Program-made: the position numbers and the translations under genes
The notes under the pieces: model-generated
The model's database searches: none
Told to the model about the DNA's origin: nothing
Seen by the model: the letters and a program-made list of their open reading frames with translations, nothing else
NCBI RefSeq assembly: GCF_964199755.1
Contig: NC_133897.1
Coordinates: forward strand, 12,116,992 to 12,180,991
From: Larus michahellis
Taxonomy: Eukaryota; Chordata; Aves; Charadriiformes; Laridae
Direction: 5' to 3'
Length of the DNA stretch: 64,000 bases
In this document: positions 56,001 to 64,000 of the stretch, piece after piece
How the letters are laid out: each line of letters opens with the position of its first letter
Numbering within the stretch: the stretch's first letter is position 1

Positions 56001-59000
56001 AAAAGATCTCACCAACAAATTTTGATAGGCTTCTGGTGCTGAGAATAGGTCCAGTCTTTACAGCTTTCAGATGGGCGTGCTGGGAGGTGGTGAGAGCAGT
56101 GCCATAACCCAGCACTATGCTTTAACTCAAGCTCTGGTGTTGGTACCCCCATCAGATACCTGTAAGTCTTTGGTTAATAACACTGAAATGCCAGTATTTT
56201 GTTCCGGTAGTGCCTGCACTACCTGCTGGGACAGTGCTGTCTGCCCAGAACGAGAGCCAGAGGTTAAACTGAACTTCTTGTTTCTTCAAAAGGCTTTAAC
56301 CTCCCCCTTTCAGAGACGTGTTTCAGCAATCTCTGAGCCTCACAAGGGAAGGAAGCTTTCTAACATGGCTCCAGGCTGCTCCTGGGCACTTCTGAACTGA
56401 TGTGTAACTTCTCACTGGGAAGCGTGCTGTTCGTGGCTCCTGAGCACAAAGACATTGCACAGCAGCACCAGGCGTGGGAATCTTACAGTCATTTGGTGGA
56501 ACTTGGGGTGCTCATTGCCATTTCAACACCAAGTCCCTTTATCTAGACATTTAAAGAACGTAAGTTTTAAAAACTGGCTATGTTCATATCCTTCACTTTC
56601 CATGTCACAATTATCCTTTTCTGATGTGGCATTTAGGCTTCTTTATGCAGGTTTGCCTTCATTTTGCTGTAAATGGGCTGGAAATTGGGTGAAATGCTGA
56701 CAAGATATCTTCAAGCCTAACAATAGTTATTGAGTCCTAGCACACTGAAGTTTTCTACAGTGCAGTTCTCATGCTAATGCTGCAATTCCTTGCTTACTTC
56801 TTGCACAGTTCCACCTGTTTGCTTAACAAGAAACCTTGCAGTCTCTTGCTGCAGAGGTTACCCATCAGCACCACTGGGGACTTCAGCTCACAGCTATGGA
56901 ACAGAGACCACAGGAGCAGCACAGGAGAAAGCAACTTCACTGCACCTTACCTGGAAAACCTTCCCAGGACCATTTTATAGCATTCATGCTATTTATTATG
57001 TGGCCACTGTGGACCAGAAAATTCAGTTCCTCTGGTCCAGTCTGTGTCTTACTGACTTGTGCTATTGCAGTCTTAGTCTTTGAGAACATATTTAAAATTT
57101 ATTTGAAATTATTAATGCACTTAATTTTAATTTCAGGAAGGACAATTCTATCTTCCAGTAGTAAAAGTAGAGCTGCAATATGGGTTGGCTTAGCTGGGCT
57201 AAAATGGAGGGAAAATTCTTATTCTATTGCATCACTCAGCAACTATCAATTAAGTAAATCCTCACTAACGAACTGCAGAATGCTCTATTCTGCCCCAGAG
57301 TGAGCAGCATTAAGACAGGGGCATCTTAATTTCAGGAAGCATTTTTGAACAACGGGATTTTGTATTTTTAATTTTACAGTGAAGGACACTTATTTTTTTT
57401 CTTTTAAAGAATGTAATACATTTTAAAATGTAACGCAATGCGATTCAGAATACTAGGATCACCCTCTCATAATGGATAAACGACATTATTAAAGAGAAAA
57501 ACGCCAGAATAATGTATTCTTTATTGAGTCATTAGTAAGAACCTGTTAAAATTAGGAAGTCTGGGGTCTGTGAACTCACGTGGGGCTGATGACTGCCGCC
57601 ACACCCAGGACGTGCTGTTCAATGACAAAGCTTCCAAGGAAACCCTGCTGGAGCATGCAGCCAGTTTAGAGGGAACGTGGTCAATCCCATTTTTTAAAAA
57701 ATGTATTGCTCTGCTTTGCAAGGTTTCTTTTCTTTATTATTTTATACCCTTTAGGACATAAAATAATAAATTTTTAAAAATAAAAACTTTGCAAAACTAT
57801 GCAATATACTCCAAACTTACCAAAGGGCTGGCTCCATGCTCCAGCAGCTTTCCTAAGTAGCTTTGACCTCACAGAATGGGGCATTCTGGGGCACCGCAGT
57901 GGAGCAGGCCAGCACAATGTCTAAGCACCTACAACGGGGATAAAACGTTAGTTTTTCTTTCATTCCTTAGTCAATGCCTCCTTTGCTCTAGTTAATAAAG
58001 GGATTAAAATGTACTTGTCATTTGAACCGCACCCAGCACAGGAGGTTGTTTTCTCTTCCTGCTGGGCTCCTAAAATGAGGAGTTCCTATTTAACTCTCAA
58101 AACCCCCTAACTGATAAAAAATTGAAGACCTAACTTCATTTCCATATGCCATAAGAAGTATTAATTTAGTTAATGGGAGCGGTGACAGACAATCACAACT
58201 TTACAGTAGAATCCTCTGAGGTAGAAATCTGGGCTGTAAAATTCTGGGGAGGATTTAGGTATGTTAAACTACAAAGAATAGTTGCAAAATTTTTAAGTTA
58301 TGAAGAGTCTAATAACCTCCAGGATGTATTTTTTGCTTTCACATCAAATAATACTAATTTCTAAAATAGTAATGGCATGGAAATTAAGTTTGTAAGTGGA
58401 ATTAATGAAGCTGTATCTGATGTCAGCTTTCTCTAAATGACAGTTGCAATTCGAGCAGACTGCAAATTTTCTGGTTTTATAGGAACAGGAGATCAGTGGC
58501 AAAGAAGAGATTGACATGACGGTTCATAAGATTAGAGTGTTGCTGGCCTGATCTCAGCTCCTTCAGCTCCCTTGTTTCCTTTTTCTTCTTTGAAAAAGCT
58601 ATACAATTTTCTATTCCTTCTACAAGCTACAGAGGGGCACGGACCTTGATTGCTTTCTGCCAGAGGCTCACTGCCTTATTCACTTGCCAGTCATAATCTT
58701 CTCCTCAAAGGCTGAATACTATCAGTATTGGGAAGGACCTAACGAAAGCATTGTTGCAAATACAGTTCTGGAAGAACAAAAATTTCCGTATTCAGGAGGG
58801 CCAGAGGCACCACAAAGTACTCGAGTTTTGGACAGGTCAACATTTACCTGCATTTTATGGCTCTATCGTGATGTCTCATAGAAGTTATTCTTGGATGCTC
58901 CATGTCCCAACATTATCCCATACAATAACACACTCCTCAGCTGATCTCTCCTATGGTGCCCTACAACCCTTCCCTGCTCTCACCGAATGCACCATGGCAG

Positions 59001-62000
59001 GTTTAGCCCCCAGCAGAGAGAAAGCCTAACAGTGTTGACATCAGGGCATGATGGAACACATAAATCTATATCAGAAATATTCAGCTGACTTAAAAAAATC
59101 AACATTTTAAAAAGTTAACTTAAGCAGAAAATTTCTGAAAGTTTTTCTGAGTTTTTATGCAGCCTCAATATTGTTGGAGAAATAGCACATTGAAAAAAAA
59201 TATTTTTCAAAACAAAGAAATCTCTGATCCCCACAGAAAATCTGAAATCATTTTAGGGCAAGTATAGTTTAAATCAAGAAGGACTGATCAAGAATGAATA
59301 AGGTAATACTGTTAATCTTTGGCCCATTTAATATTTAATAACAAAGATTTTAAAAGGGCAACAAACCAGGCCAATAGCCTACTTTAAAATAAACAATACT
59401 TGCTGAAAACAAATTGTTGCAGTTGTTATCAAATAATGCTTCCTCAGGTATTTAGTAAATTGTTAAAAAGTTTATCCAGAGTATTTTTGTTGACCTGCAT
59501 CATCTTCATTTTAGTAACTAAAAATAGCAGTACTGCTAACACTAAAGAACTTTCTATGGAGGGAGCAAAGATGTCAGACTCCTGTCACTCTAACATGTCT
59601 TCATAAAAATGTGCTCCACTAACACCCTGATAGCTCTTTCCCTTTGCCTCTGCATCAACCCAGCTAACTTAAAAAAAAAAGAAAAAAGAATGAAAGAAAG
59701 AAAGAAATCGATAGAACTGCTTTCAGTACTGAACTGTAACTTCCCTGGAGTATAGAGATTGACAGAATTGTTAAATTTCTAAACTTCTTATTAACAAAAA
59801 AAGCTGATACACATTTCACCAGAAATATTTTTTTCTGATAGCTTTGCTACAGCCATAGAAGGCCCCTTCTGCAAGAAAACACACTTTCACGTCTCTACAA
59901 AAATCACAGCCAGAAGTCCTGCAAATGAGGAAGCCCCCGATATCTACTCGTGCTTTCAGATTAGGGAATGACAAAGGGAAGCCACTTCCTCAAGGTAATA
60001 TTGGTAGAGTGTTGCCTTCATCAAATAAAACTAGCCAGACTCTGCAGAAACAGCAGTAAAACAGCAGGAGGTCAATGAGCAGCCGTGTTGATGCTCTGCA
60101 TTCTTAAGTCTAAATACCTATGCCCGTGCCCAAAACTCAAAGAAAGCACATTCTCTGTACAGCACTCTCCACGGAGCTTCCAGCAATTCCAATTGCCTGT
60201 GTCAGTCCCAGAGGTATCGTCTGTTCTTCCCATCCTTTTATCGCTCACATCATCTGGTCTGTTGTGTTATAGTACAATGGAAACGGTATTTCAAAAGGTT
60301 GAGGAGAAACCTCACCTGCAGAGGCACCAGAGGACAAACCCAAGTCCACAGTAGGGGTCCAAGCAGATAGCGACTTCTCTGGAGGGATAAAGCTCACACT
60401 GCAGCTTAATAGAACGACAAAAGGCACTAGTGGCTGCATGAGACATCTGAAAGACAACAGCAAAGTAATTAAAATGATCAACTATGTCATTCGGAAGGCT
60501 CATTCCCCAACTGTGCCAAGTGCTTAAATAAGTTACAGGATAAAGAAAACAAATAAATATTGACTTTGTGCTCAGTGTAAACACACATGTAATTTATATC
60601 TAAGAAAACATAATTTTCCTTCAAGAGGGTATCCAAATAACCGTGAAAGGGGAGGGGTGACAGAATAAGTTTGAAGTGATTTAGGGAGAAATCTGTGAGT
60701 GGTTTAAAGATGTGCTGCAAGCTGTACGCAAAGCTAATGATAACGAGCTAAGCTTTCCGCAAGAACAAAGGAATGAATGACTGCAGGTTCTGAATGACCT
60801 ATTTCGTTGATCATCAGTAACATATTTCTAAGTACATATTTCTTAATACAGTAAATAAAAAATGCCAATGCACTTTTTAAACTGAAGAGGATTTTGCAAA
60901 ACAATACTAAGGACCTAATCATTCAGTGATAAACATCTCCAATAAACTTAGAAAAGGTTCCGTAAAATGTCTCCATGTTATCCAGCTCCTAACTGGGAAA
61001 CAGGTTGTTAAAATATTGGTAAGAAAGCTCTCAGAGATAAAACAAGCAGGAAGTAGAAACAAAAAGCCTGATCAAAAGGAAATTCTTCTGATTTTTTTTT
61101 CTAGTGTTAGGAGGCTTCCTACACTCACCCATCCTGGCTTAGAAGTTCTAACTACGGTGGGAACACAATTACATCTTTTCATCTTTGTCCTCTCTGTTAA
61201 TAACAAGAAAGACACCCGTGTTAGAAATATAGACTAACTATAGGATTTAACTCATCTAACCTTTGGTCTCTGCCACATACTGAGCTACTTGCCTTATATA
61301 CTGTTAGAATCAATGAAGGGAAACGGGCACTTGGAAGGTAAAATTTATTTGACCTTAAGGTAAACAGGGGAATAAACCTCCAGAAGTGGCTTTTTTGCCA
61401 TTGCCAGTGAGAGCCGTAACTGATGCTGGACATGTTCCAAGCGATGCAAAAGGAGCAGCTCAAAACAGGTATTCACAGAGCAACCACCTGCAGTTTGCAG
61501 AGATTAACTCTACTCCAGCTGAATCAAGACCACTTTTTCACACAGGATTAAACAGAATTCTGTAGGGCCAGAACTGGTGTTATTCTGTGAATTTTTACAT
61601 CATACTGTGTGCAAGCTATTGCAAAAGTTGAGGGTAAACGTAAGAGGAATCTACCACTTCCAAAGTGATTACAAAGTGATTGACTTTTCAGAAGCCACAT
61701 AAGTTGTTTAGCCATTTTTTTAATTTAGCACCACTCATGAATATAAACCTTGTGGCCTCTTATGATCGTTTTGTAATTAATTAATCCCTAATAGTGATCT
61801 AGTAGATGGTAACTGTTTACATAAACCTGCTGAGTCAGTGATCTCGAGGCTTCGTGATCCAGATATCAGAAACTAATAAAAAAATTCTTGACAGATTTAT
61901 CTGGCTTTCCCTTTAGCCACATTAACAAAAGGCTGGTCGACTTGCCTTGACTATCTTTGAAGCACAGTTAGTAGTCATTTCTGCAAGTCTGATAAGGTGG

Positions 62001-63513
62001 AATTCAGACCTGATTTAATATGGATGACTGCATCTGAAACAATCATTTAAGGCTCCCTTTAGAAGAAATAAAGACTTACGTGACATTCACCCCATTCAAA
62101 AATAGCTGTTTCAGGTAAGTCAGAGAAATTACACCCTAAAAGTCCCTGCTTCTCTCTGTTGATTAGTGAGGAGCCCAATGACTAGCCCACATCTGCAGGC
62201 ACTGTAGCTATTTAAAGTTAGACGAAATGAATCTTGCAGCGGTGTCCAATATGTGACCATCAACCAGCTCAGCCATTTAACCTTGGGCTGGTCACTTCAC
62301 TGGTCTGTGCTTCAAATTCTCCATCTGAAAACGGGGGAAATGATGCTCTCTTTGTTTATAAAGTATGTTGACAGCTTCTAAAAATAGCTGGATGATGCCA
62401 AAGAGTATGAGGAATTCAATACAGGCTGTAAGCGTGATACGTCAGCAGAGACTGCTGAAGTAATCATAATCCTTGGATATGCAGCAGATAGGAGTAAGGA
62501 AGTAACAGGTAAGAATTAGAGAGTGATTTTAACTCTGCTTGTGTGGAATAATATACAGGTTAGCAGCTAGGTAAAACAGCTTTGATGAACTATGGCTAGA
62601 GGGTTGGAGAAAACAGCAGAACAGAGATTTAAAGAGCTCAAGATGCCTGAGCTCATCAAACAAATACATCAATTAATTCTTTGCTGCTACTCTAGTATTG
62701 TACCAGCTGAATATACCAGAGATATCAGCGGTTCCCTTAATTGCACGAAGAAGAGAATATTGAAAACCAATGGCAAGCAGCTGAGTTGCAATAAGGAGGA
62801 AACAATGCATGGGCACTAGAACAAGTAGAAAAAAGGATGACTGAGTCTCATTTCCTTCTTGTGGAAGGAAATGCAAAAAATAGACGCATCAGTTGAAAAA
62901 TGCTTCAGGCAGCCAAGCAAGTGGGCTATCCATGGGGGTATGGGAATGGAATTTTTAGTCTGAAGAGGAGGAGGAGAGGGGCTAAACTCACCACACACAG
63001 TACTGTAGTGACTACAGAAGAACTAATTTAACGTTAATGGAATCAAATAATGACTGCAAGTGAGAAAGCAATTCAATTTCTATTACCAAAAATCAAGAGG
63101 AGTTACAAATCAGGAGCAATGTACCACCTGCCAGCCAGGCATGACAGCAGGAATGCCAGCTTTAACAAGAAGTCCCTACCTTTACCCCTGCTAGCATGCC
63201 AGTTGTGGAGACACTGAAGTCAAGGTAAGCAAGCGTTTCAGGGTTTGAAGGTTTGTAGATCTGTGCAGGCCGCTTCTTTGGCAAATCGTCTAGTGAAAAC
63301 AGAGAAAGAAAATGTGTGTATCTTACTCCCGTGACAGGTAGACCTCTGAGTGCTTGACAAATACAGTGATAAAAGACACAGAGGTCAGCCTTAGCACTCA
63401 CCTGTATCTAGTACCGGAGGCCATGTTCTGACATCCACTGCTGCTGCCGCCTCTCGCGACCGTAACAATTTACATATTAATTGTGTAGTCATTAAGCAGG
63501 CAGAGCGGCTCAC
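13777..63513 (-). CDS. DIP2C: DIP2C, C-terminal part (11 exons, spliced, 5' part outside window)
   Basis: Disco-interacting protein 2 homologs carry an N-terminal DMAP1-binding region and two tandem fatty-acyl-AMP-ligase-like domains; fly and yeast relatives regulate diacylglycerol lipid pools. The exons are, from 5': 63402-63513, 63180-63289, 60316-60446, 50917-51085, 49777-49947, 40709-40770, 23347-23404, 22110-22184, 20858-21032, 18906-19029 and 13777-14029. They total 1,440 nt, or 479 codons plus stop, with every phase matching. The fragment covers most of the second AMP-binding domain: the T-rich loop STTGMLAGVKMSH (residues 65-77), RTGYLGF (337-343), the VVGALDEAMELRGMRYHP block (362-379) and the family's C-terminus ending IYVAYNM. 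The usual Asp of the TGD(L/Y)G motif is missing, which fits the divergent DIP2 form. I favour paralog C over A or B from the C-terminal residues and the likely ZMYND11 neighbour. No stop or frameshift interrupts it. Confidence 0.93.
14030..18905 (-). other. DIP2C last intron (4.9 kb)
   Basis: Bounded by GTAAGG and TTCCTTCCAG. It holds AT-rich unique sequence, with a GC-richer patch at about 14500-14640. TAAT- and ATTA-rich sequence at about 18361-18500 could be a conserved noncoding element. No gene or clear transposon seen. Confidence 0.9.
18906..19029 (-). CDS. DIP2C: DIP2C exon j (residues 355-396), hinge region
   Basis: The acceptor is ACAACCAG and the donor ATG|GTAAGG. It encodes RHDALYVVGALDEAMELRGM and then RYHPIDIETSVIRAHKSITE. 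VVGALDEAMELRGMRYHP matches the hinge block between the large and small lobes of adenylate-forming enzymes (G..D..K..G....P). The final Cys codon is split TG|T. Confidence 0.96.
19030..20857 (-). other. DIP2C intron (1.8 kb)
   Basis: This lies between exons i and j. It is AT-rich, with no recognisable transposon or RNA gene. A GC-richer patch at 20080-20350 has short open frames on both strands without motifs. Confidence 0.9.
20858..21032 (-). CDS. DIP2C: DIP2C exon i (residues 297-354)
   Basis: The acceptor is AACTTAG and the donor GAG|GTAAGA. It encodes IWVHSTHNASGYFTIYGDES, then HFNSRLSFGDTQTIWARTGY and LGFLRRTELTDANG. RTGYLGF stands where active family members have a TGD(L/Y)G aspartate that contacts the ribose of AMP. 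Here Tyr replaces Asp, a known feature of the DIP2 family rather than an error. Confidence 0.95.
21033..22109 (-). other. DIP2C intron (1.1 kb)
   Basis: This lies between exons h and i. The part at about 21560-21900 is dense in TAAT/ATTA cores and low in CpG, resembling a conserved noncoding element. Nothing else identified. Confidence 0.9.
22110..22184 (-). CDS. DIP2C: DIP2C exon h, 75-nt exon (residues 272-296)
   Basis: The acceptor is TTCAATAG and the donor GAG|GTGAGT. Exactly 25 codons encode ILPGVRIIIANPETK and then GPLGDSHLGE, the strand-rich segment that precedes the IWV..S motif of adenylating domains. It is symmetric, in phase 0 at both ends. Confidence 0.94.
22185..23346 (-). other. 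DIP2C intron (1.2 kb)
   Basis: This lies between exons g and h. A GC-richer patch at about 22750-22970 contrasts with its AT-rich surroundings. No gene or repeat family recognised. Confidence 0.9.
23347..23404 (-). CDS. DIP2C: DIP2C exon g, 58-nt exon (residues 253-271)
   Basis: The acceptor TTTTACAG is followed by the last base of the split Arg, then VRLVERGSPHSLPLMESGK. The donor is AAA|GTAAGT. It is too short for ordinary open-frame detection but is fixed by phase and by family sequence on both sides. Confidence 0.93.
26585..26655. repeat. Fragment of an ancient amniote interspersed repeat (uncertain)
   Basis: The layout is a TGTGCACACTTAAAATTAAG-like stretch, then TGCGTAATAG, then ACTCTACTGGGACTAGTGCT. 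This resembles a degenerate low-copy repeat seen across sauropsid genomes, with paired TTAAG motifs flanking a TCAATGGGACTA segment. I cannot assign a family and the match is from memory. Confidence 0.35.
28060..28330 (-). mobile_element. Degenerate CR1-like LINE 3' fragment
   Basis: From GATTCTAATAGAGATGGAAA onward the layout follows the antisense 3' end of an old CR1 retroposon. The landmarks, in order, are TTAGGTCATCCAAGTC, CTCCCTGCCA, CTGTTCCCTGCAGTGCACTT, GTGCTTTGTC, TCAAATGATAGGGC, a CTTCCCTTCAGAG block and GTCAGGAACCTTTTTACTG. CR1 is the dominant LINE of birds and reptiles. Many substitutions and small gaps mark it as an old, dead copy. Both ends are approximate, and no reverse-transcriptase frame is present. 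Confidence 0.6.
28489..28509. repeat. CTC/CCT trinucleotide microsatellite
   Basis: About seven CTC repeats within intronic DNA. They produce a leucine run in one plus-strand frame that mimics a signal peptide; that frame has no further support. Confidence 0.85.
39880..39916. repeat. A-rich low-complexity tract
   Basis: Purine-rich run dominated by A with scattered G, broken into A-blocks. It could be the tail of an old retroposon on the plus strand, but no element body is recognisable upstream. Confidence 0.7.
40709..40770 (-). CDS. DIP2C: DIP2C exon f, 62-nt micro-sized exon (residues 232-252)
   Basis: The acceptor TTTGCAG leads into GTSGPDPTTVYVDMRALRHD, with the first two bases of an Arg codon at the 3' edge. 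The donor reads CAG|GTCGGA, with C at +3 where a purine is usual, so it looks weaker than the others in this gene. A 9.0 kb intron lies before it and a 17.3 kb intron after it. Confidence 0.93.
42515..42640. repeat. Purine-rich low-complexity tract
   Basis: An extended A/G-rich stretch on the plus strand, including an AATAATAATA run and GA-rich blocks. The opposite strand reads as a Phe/Ser-rich open frame, which is an artefact of this composition. Confidence 0.75.
44105..44260 (-). repeat. Possible ancient interspersed repeat fragment
   Basis: On the minus strand the motif TTTGACTTCAGTGGAAACTG, followed by GGCCGAGTGCTGAC, resembles a TTGACTTCAGTGGGA-type segment recurring in old amniote repeats. 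Only a short core matches, and I cannot name the family. Confidence 0.3.
45555..45570. repeat. Poly-C run following a CA-rich stretch
   Basis: About ten consecutive C bases after a CACAGACACAAACATA-like stretch. It is a simple-sequence site likely to vary in length between individuals or assemblies. Confidence 0.8.
46777..47330 (-). mobile_element. Solo LTR of an avian endogenous retrovirus (ERVL-like)
   Basis: The element runs from TGTAGTGAGTTGACCC to GACCCAGTACA, so it has TG...CA ends and is about 554 bases long. Internal landmarks match a very common neoavian LTR family: the GAGATAAAGACAGTTTAAT block, AAGCAATCACTCACCACC, TGCTGAGCATGACATGATA, CCTACTCGCTGGGGGCAGTG, and AGTTAACTCTACCCC near the end. 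Read on the minus strand, an ATTAAA near 46905 serves as the likely polyadenylation signal and an A/T-rich block near 47040 as a possible TATA region, so I place its sense on the minus strand. Flanking bases ACATT and ATGTT may be a decayed 5-base target duplication. No internal viral genes adjoin it. The 233-codon plus-strand frame at 46908-47609 starts inside it and is not a gene. Confidence 0.8.
47990..48030. repeat. 21-base tandem duplication
   Basis: GATTTCCTAGATGTTTTCCTA at 47990-48010 is repeated almost exactly at 48011-48030, with the last few bases differing. It is a simple slippage duplication in intronic DNA. Confidence 0.9.
49777..49947 (-). CDS. DIP2C: DIP2C exon e (residues 175-231)
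   Basis: The acceptor is TTTTTAG and the donor CAG|GTAAGA; both ends are in phase 0. It encodes ARGLDLSRVRTCVVVAEERP, then SFSKLFKDLGLHPRAVSTSL and GCRVNLAICLQ. TSLGCRVNLAI lies where the core aromatic/Gly-Glu motif of adenylating enzymes falls in ordinary family members. Confidence 0.95.
49948..50916 (-). other. DIP2C intron (1.0 kb)
   Basis: This lies between exons d and e. AT-rich unique sequence with a short A/G run near 50430. No gene, RNA or transposon recognised. Confidence 0.9.
50917..51085 (-). CDS. DIP2C: DIP2C exon d (residues 118-174)
   Basis: The acceptor is TTCACAG and the donor AAG|GTGAGT. It encodes VYSGHQSILIPPSELE, then NPALWLLAVSQYKVRDTF and the KGLGSQTESLK end, a characteristic DIP2 run inside the AMP-binding core. 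It sits at the 3' end of a 9.2 kb intron. Confidence 0.95.
55335..55355. repeat. 21-base palindromic repeat of GCAATTGC
   Basis: Two copies of the self-complementary GCAATTGC, separated by AATTT, make an almost perfectly symmetric 21-base site. It may be chance AT-rich symmetry or a binding-site pair. Confidence 0.8.
59671..59707. repeat. Poly-A and GAAA microsatellite
   Basis: A run of ten A, then G with six A, then several GAAA/TGAAA units. This is a purine simple repeat on the plus strand. It could be the tail of an old retroposon, but no body is visible upstream. Confidence 0.85.
60316..60446 (-). CDS. DIP2C: DIP2C exon c (residues 75-117)
   Basis: The acceptor CTTTCAG is followed by ATGTCTCATGCA (MSHA, completing the loop motif). 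It encodes SAFCRSIKLQCELYPSREVA and then the LDPYCGLGFVLWCLC segment. The donor is CAG|GTGAGG, with a split Ser codon (AG|C). Confidence 0.95.
60447..63179 (-). other. DIP2C intron (2.7 kb)
   Basis: This lies between exons b and c. Contains the MIR-like fragment at about 62240-62400. The rest is AT-rich intronic DNA without recognised features. Confidence 0.9.
62240..62400 (+). mobile_element. MIR-like SINE fragment
   Basis: The core follows the MIR consensus order on the plus strand. It has CCTTGGGCTGGTCACTTCAC, then CTGTGCTTCAAATTCTCCAT, then CTGAAAACGGGGGAAATGAT, and a decayed tail with AAGTATGTTGACAGCTTC. Those correspond to the MIR 'tgaccttgggcaagtcactt', 'cctcagtttcctcatctg' and 'aaaatggggataat' blocks. 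MIR is a tRNA-derived SINE active in early amniotes or earlier and present only as rare, old copies in birds. Ends are approximate. Confidence 0.72.
63180..63289 (-). CDS. DIP2C: DIP2C exon b (residues 38-74), substrate/ATP loop
   Basis: The acceptor is CACTAG and the donor AAG|GTAGGG. It completes the split Asp and encodes DLPKKRPAQIYKPSN, then LAYLDFSVSTTGMLAGVK. The STTGMLAGVK stretch aligns with the threonine/serine-rich, glycine-rich loop of adenylate-forming enzymes in its divergent DIP2 form. Only 112 bases of intron separate it from exon a. Confidence 0.95.
63290..63401 (-). other. DIP2C short intron (112 bp)
   Basis: This lies between exons a and b, with GTGAGT at the 5' end and TTCACTAG at the 3' end. 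It is far shorter than every other intron here. Its sequence stays open on the minus strand for some distance into exon b, giving a fused open frame that is not coding in its first half. Confidence 0.93.
63402..63513 (-). CDS. DIP2C: DIP2C exon a (residues 1-37 of the visible fragment)
   Basis: The acceptor TTCCTAG precedes a GTG-initial exon encoding VSRSACLMTTQLICKLL and then REAAAAVDVRTWPPVLDT. The donor is CAG|GTGAGT. It ends one base into an Asp codon. This is the linker and early part of the second AMP-binding domain. The preceding exons lie beyond the window. Confidence 0.93.
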
Positions 63514-64000
63514 CTAGGAATTTAAGAAACAAATAATAACGCAAGGGGATCCTGATTAATTCTCCTATGAAAATGAGCAAGACTGTGATTTATTTTCTGC
63601 CAGAACAGGACACAGGTATATTAGTCTTATGTTTTCCAATCAGGAGGGGGAAAGATGCACAAAAAATGCAGCTCACAAAGCAGACAGTGACGTGAGTTTT
63701 ACAAATTACATGAAAAATGCACTTTGAGAAGAGTGTTGTAATGAAACTGCAGGAACCTTAATAGCGATAATGTGACTTTTCCAAAACATTACATCCGTTA
63801 TCAACCCAGAATGCCAGTACAGAAGACTGTGACCAAAACATTTCCTATGTGATGGTAATATATCTTGGTTTATAAACAGTATTTTCACATAAACCAAAAC
63901 CTACCCTGACATTTATATGAATAATTTTACTAACTGAAGTCAATTTTATGTTAGCCATATATTTCCAGTTCCCGCGCTAGTGATAAACCACTGGGAACTC
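63514..64000 (-). other. Part of the next DIP2C intron
   Basis: This precedes exon a, whose acceptor is TTCCTAG. AT-rich, with no exon recognised before the window edge; the rest of DIP2C (DMAP1-binding region and first AMP-binding domain) lies beyond 64000. Confidence 0.85.

Larger units (their letters stand above)
51086..60315 (-). other. DIP2C long intron (9.2 kb)
   Basis: This lies between exons c and d. Most of it is AT-rich unique sequence. The block at about 53650-56400 is less AT-rich and has a cluster of 60-110 codon open frames on both strands, but no recognised family. A CAATTG-based inverted repeat lies at 55335-55355. A-rich and GAAA-type repeats lie at 59671-59707. Confidence 0.88.

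Noticed and set aside
1..64000. tRNA, rRNA, microRNA hairpins, CRISPR arrays or bacterial-type systems
   Set aside because: None were recognised. The spliced vertebrate gene and avian repeats make prokaryotic features implausible, and microRNA hairpins cannot be assessed without folding calculations.

Overview
This is vertebrate, almost certainly avian, nuclear DNA. It shows a spliced gene with long AT-rich introns, an LTR whose ends and internal landmarks match a family common in neoavian birds, and relict CR1-like and MIR-like repeats. I see no Alu or B1 elements and no bacterial-type operons. The species cannot be told from the window.

The one gene I can establish is the 3' half of DIP2C (disco-interacting protein 2 homolog C) on the minus strand. 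Eleven coding exons run from 63513 down to the stop codon at 13777. Their splice phases join exactly into one 479-residue C-terminal fragment plus stop (1,440 nt). It covers most of the second fatty-acyl-AMP-ligase-like (AMP-binding) domain and the invariant DIP2 C-terminus. A 3' UTR of up to about 2.9 kb probably follows, to about 10880. The first ~1.62 kb on the plus strand looks like the tail of another gene's 3' UTR, ending at an AATAAA signal at 1603-1608. In other vertebrates the tail-to-tail neighbour of DIP2C is ZMYND11, so that is the likely identity, although no ZMYND11 coding sequence is inside the window.

Layout: 1-1622 putative ZMYND11 3' UTR end (+); 1623-10879 intergenic, GC- and CpG-rich up to about 5700, with a small minisatellite and a GGA-rich tract; 10880-13776 DIP2C 3' UTR (-); 13777-63513 DIP2C exons and introns (-); 63514-64000 start of a further intron. 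The introns contain one solo LTR (46777-47330), one CR1-like fragment (about 28060-28330), one MIR-like fragment (about 62240-62400), a few simple repeats, and otherwise unrecognised intronic DNA.

The many medium-length open frames elsewhere lack splice context and recognisable motifs, and I treat them as chance. I found no convincing undescribed system. The least explained piece is an intronic block at about 53650-56400.
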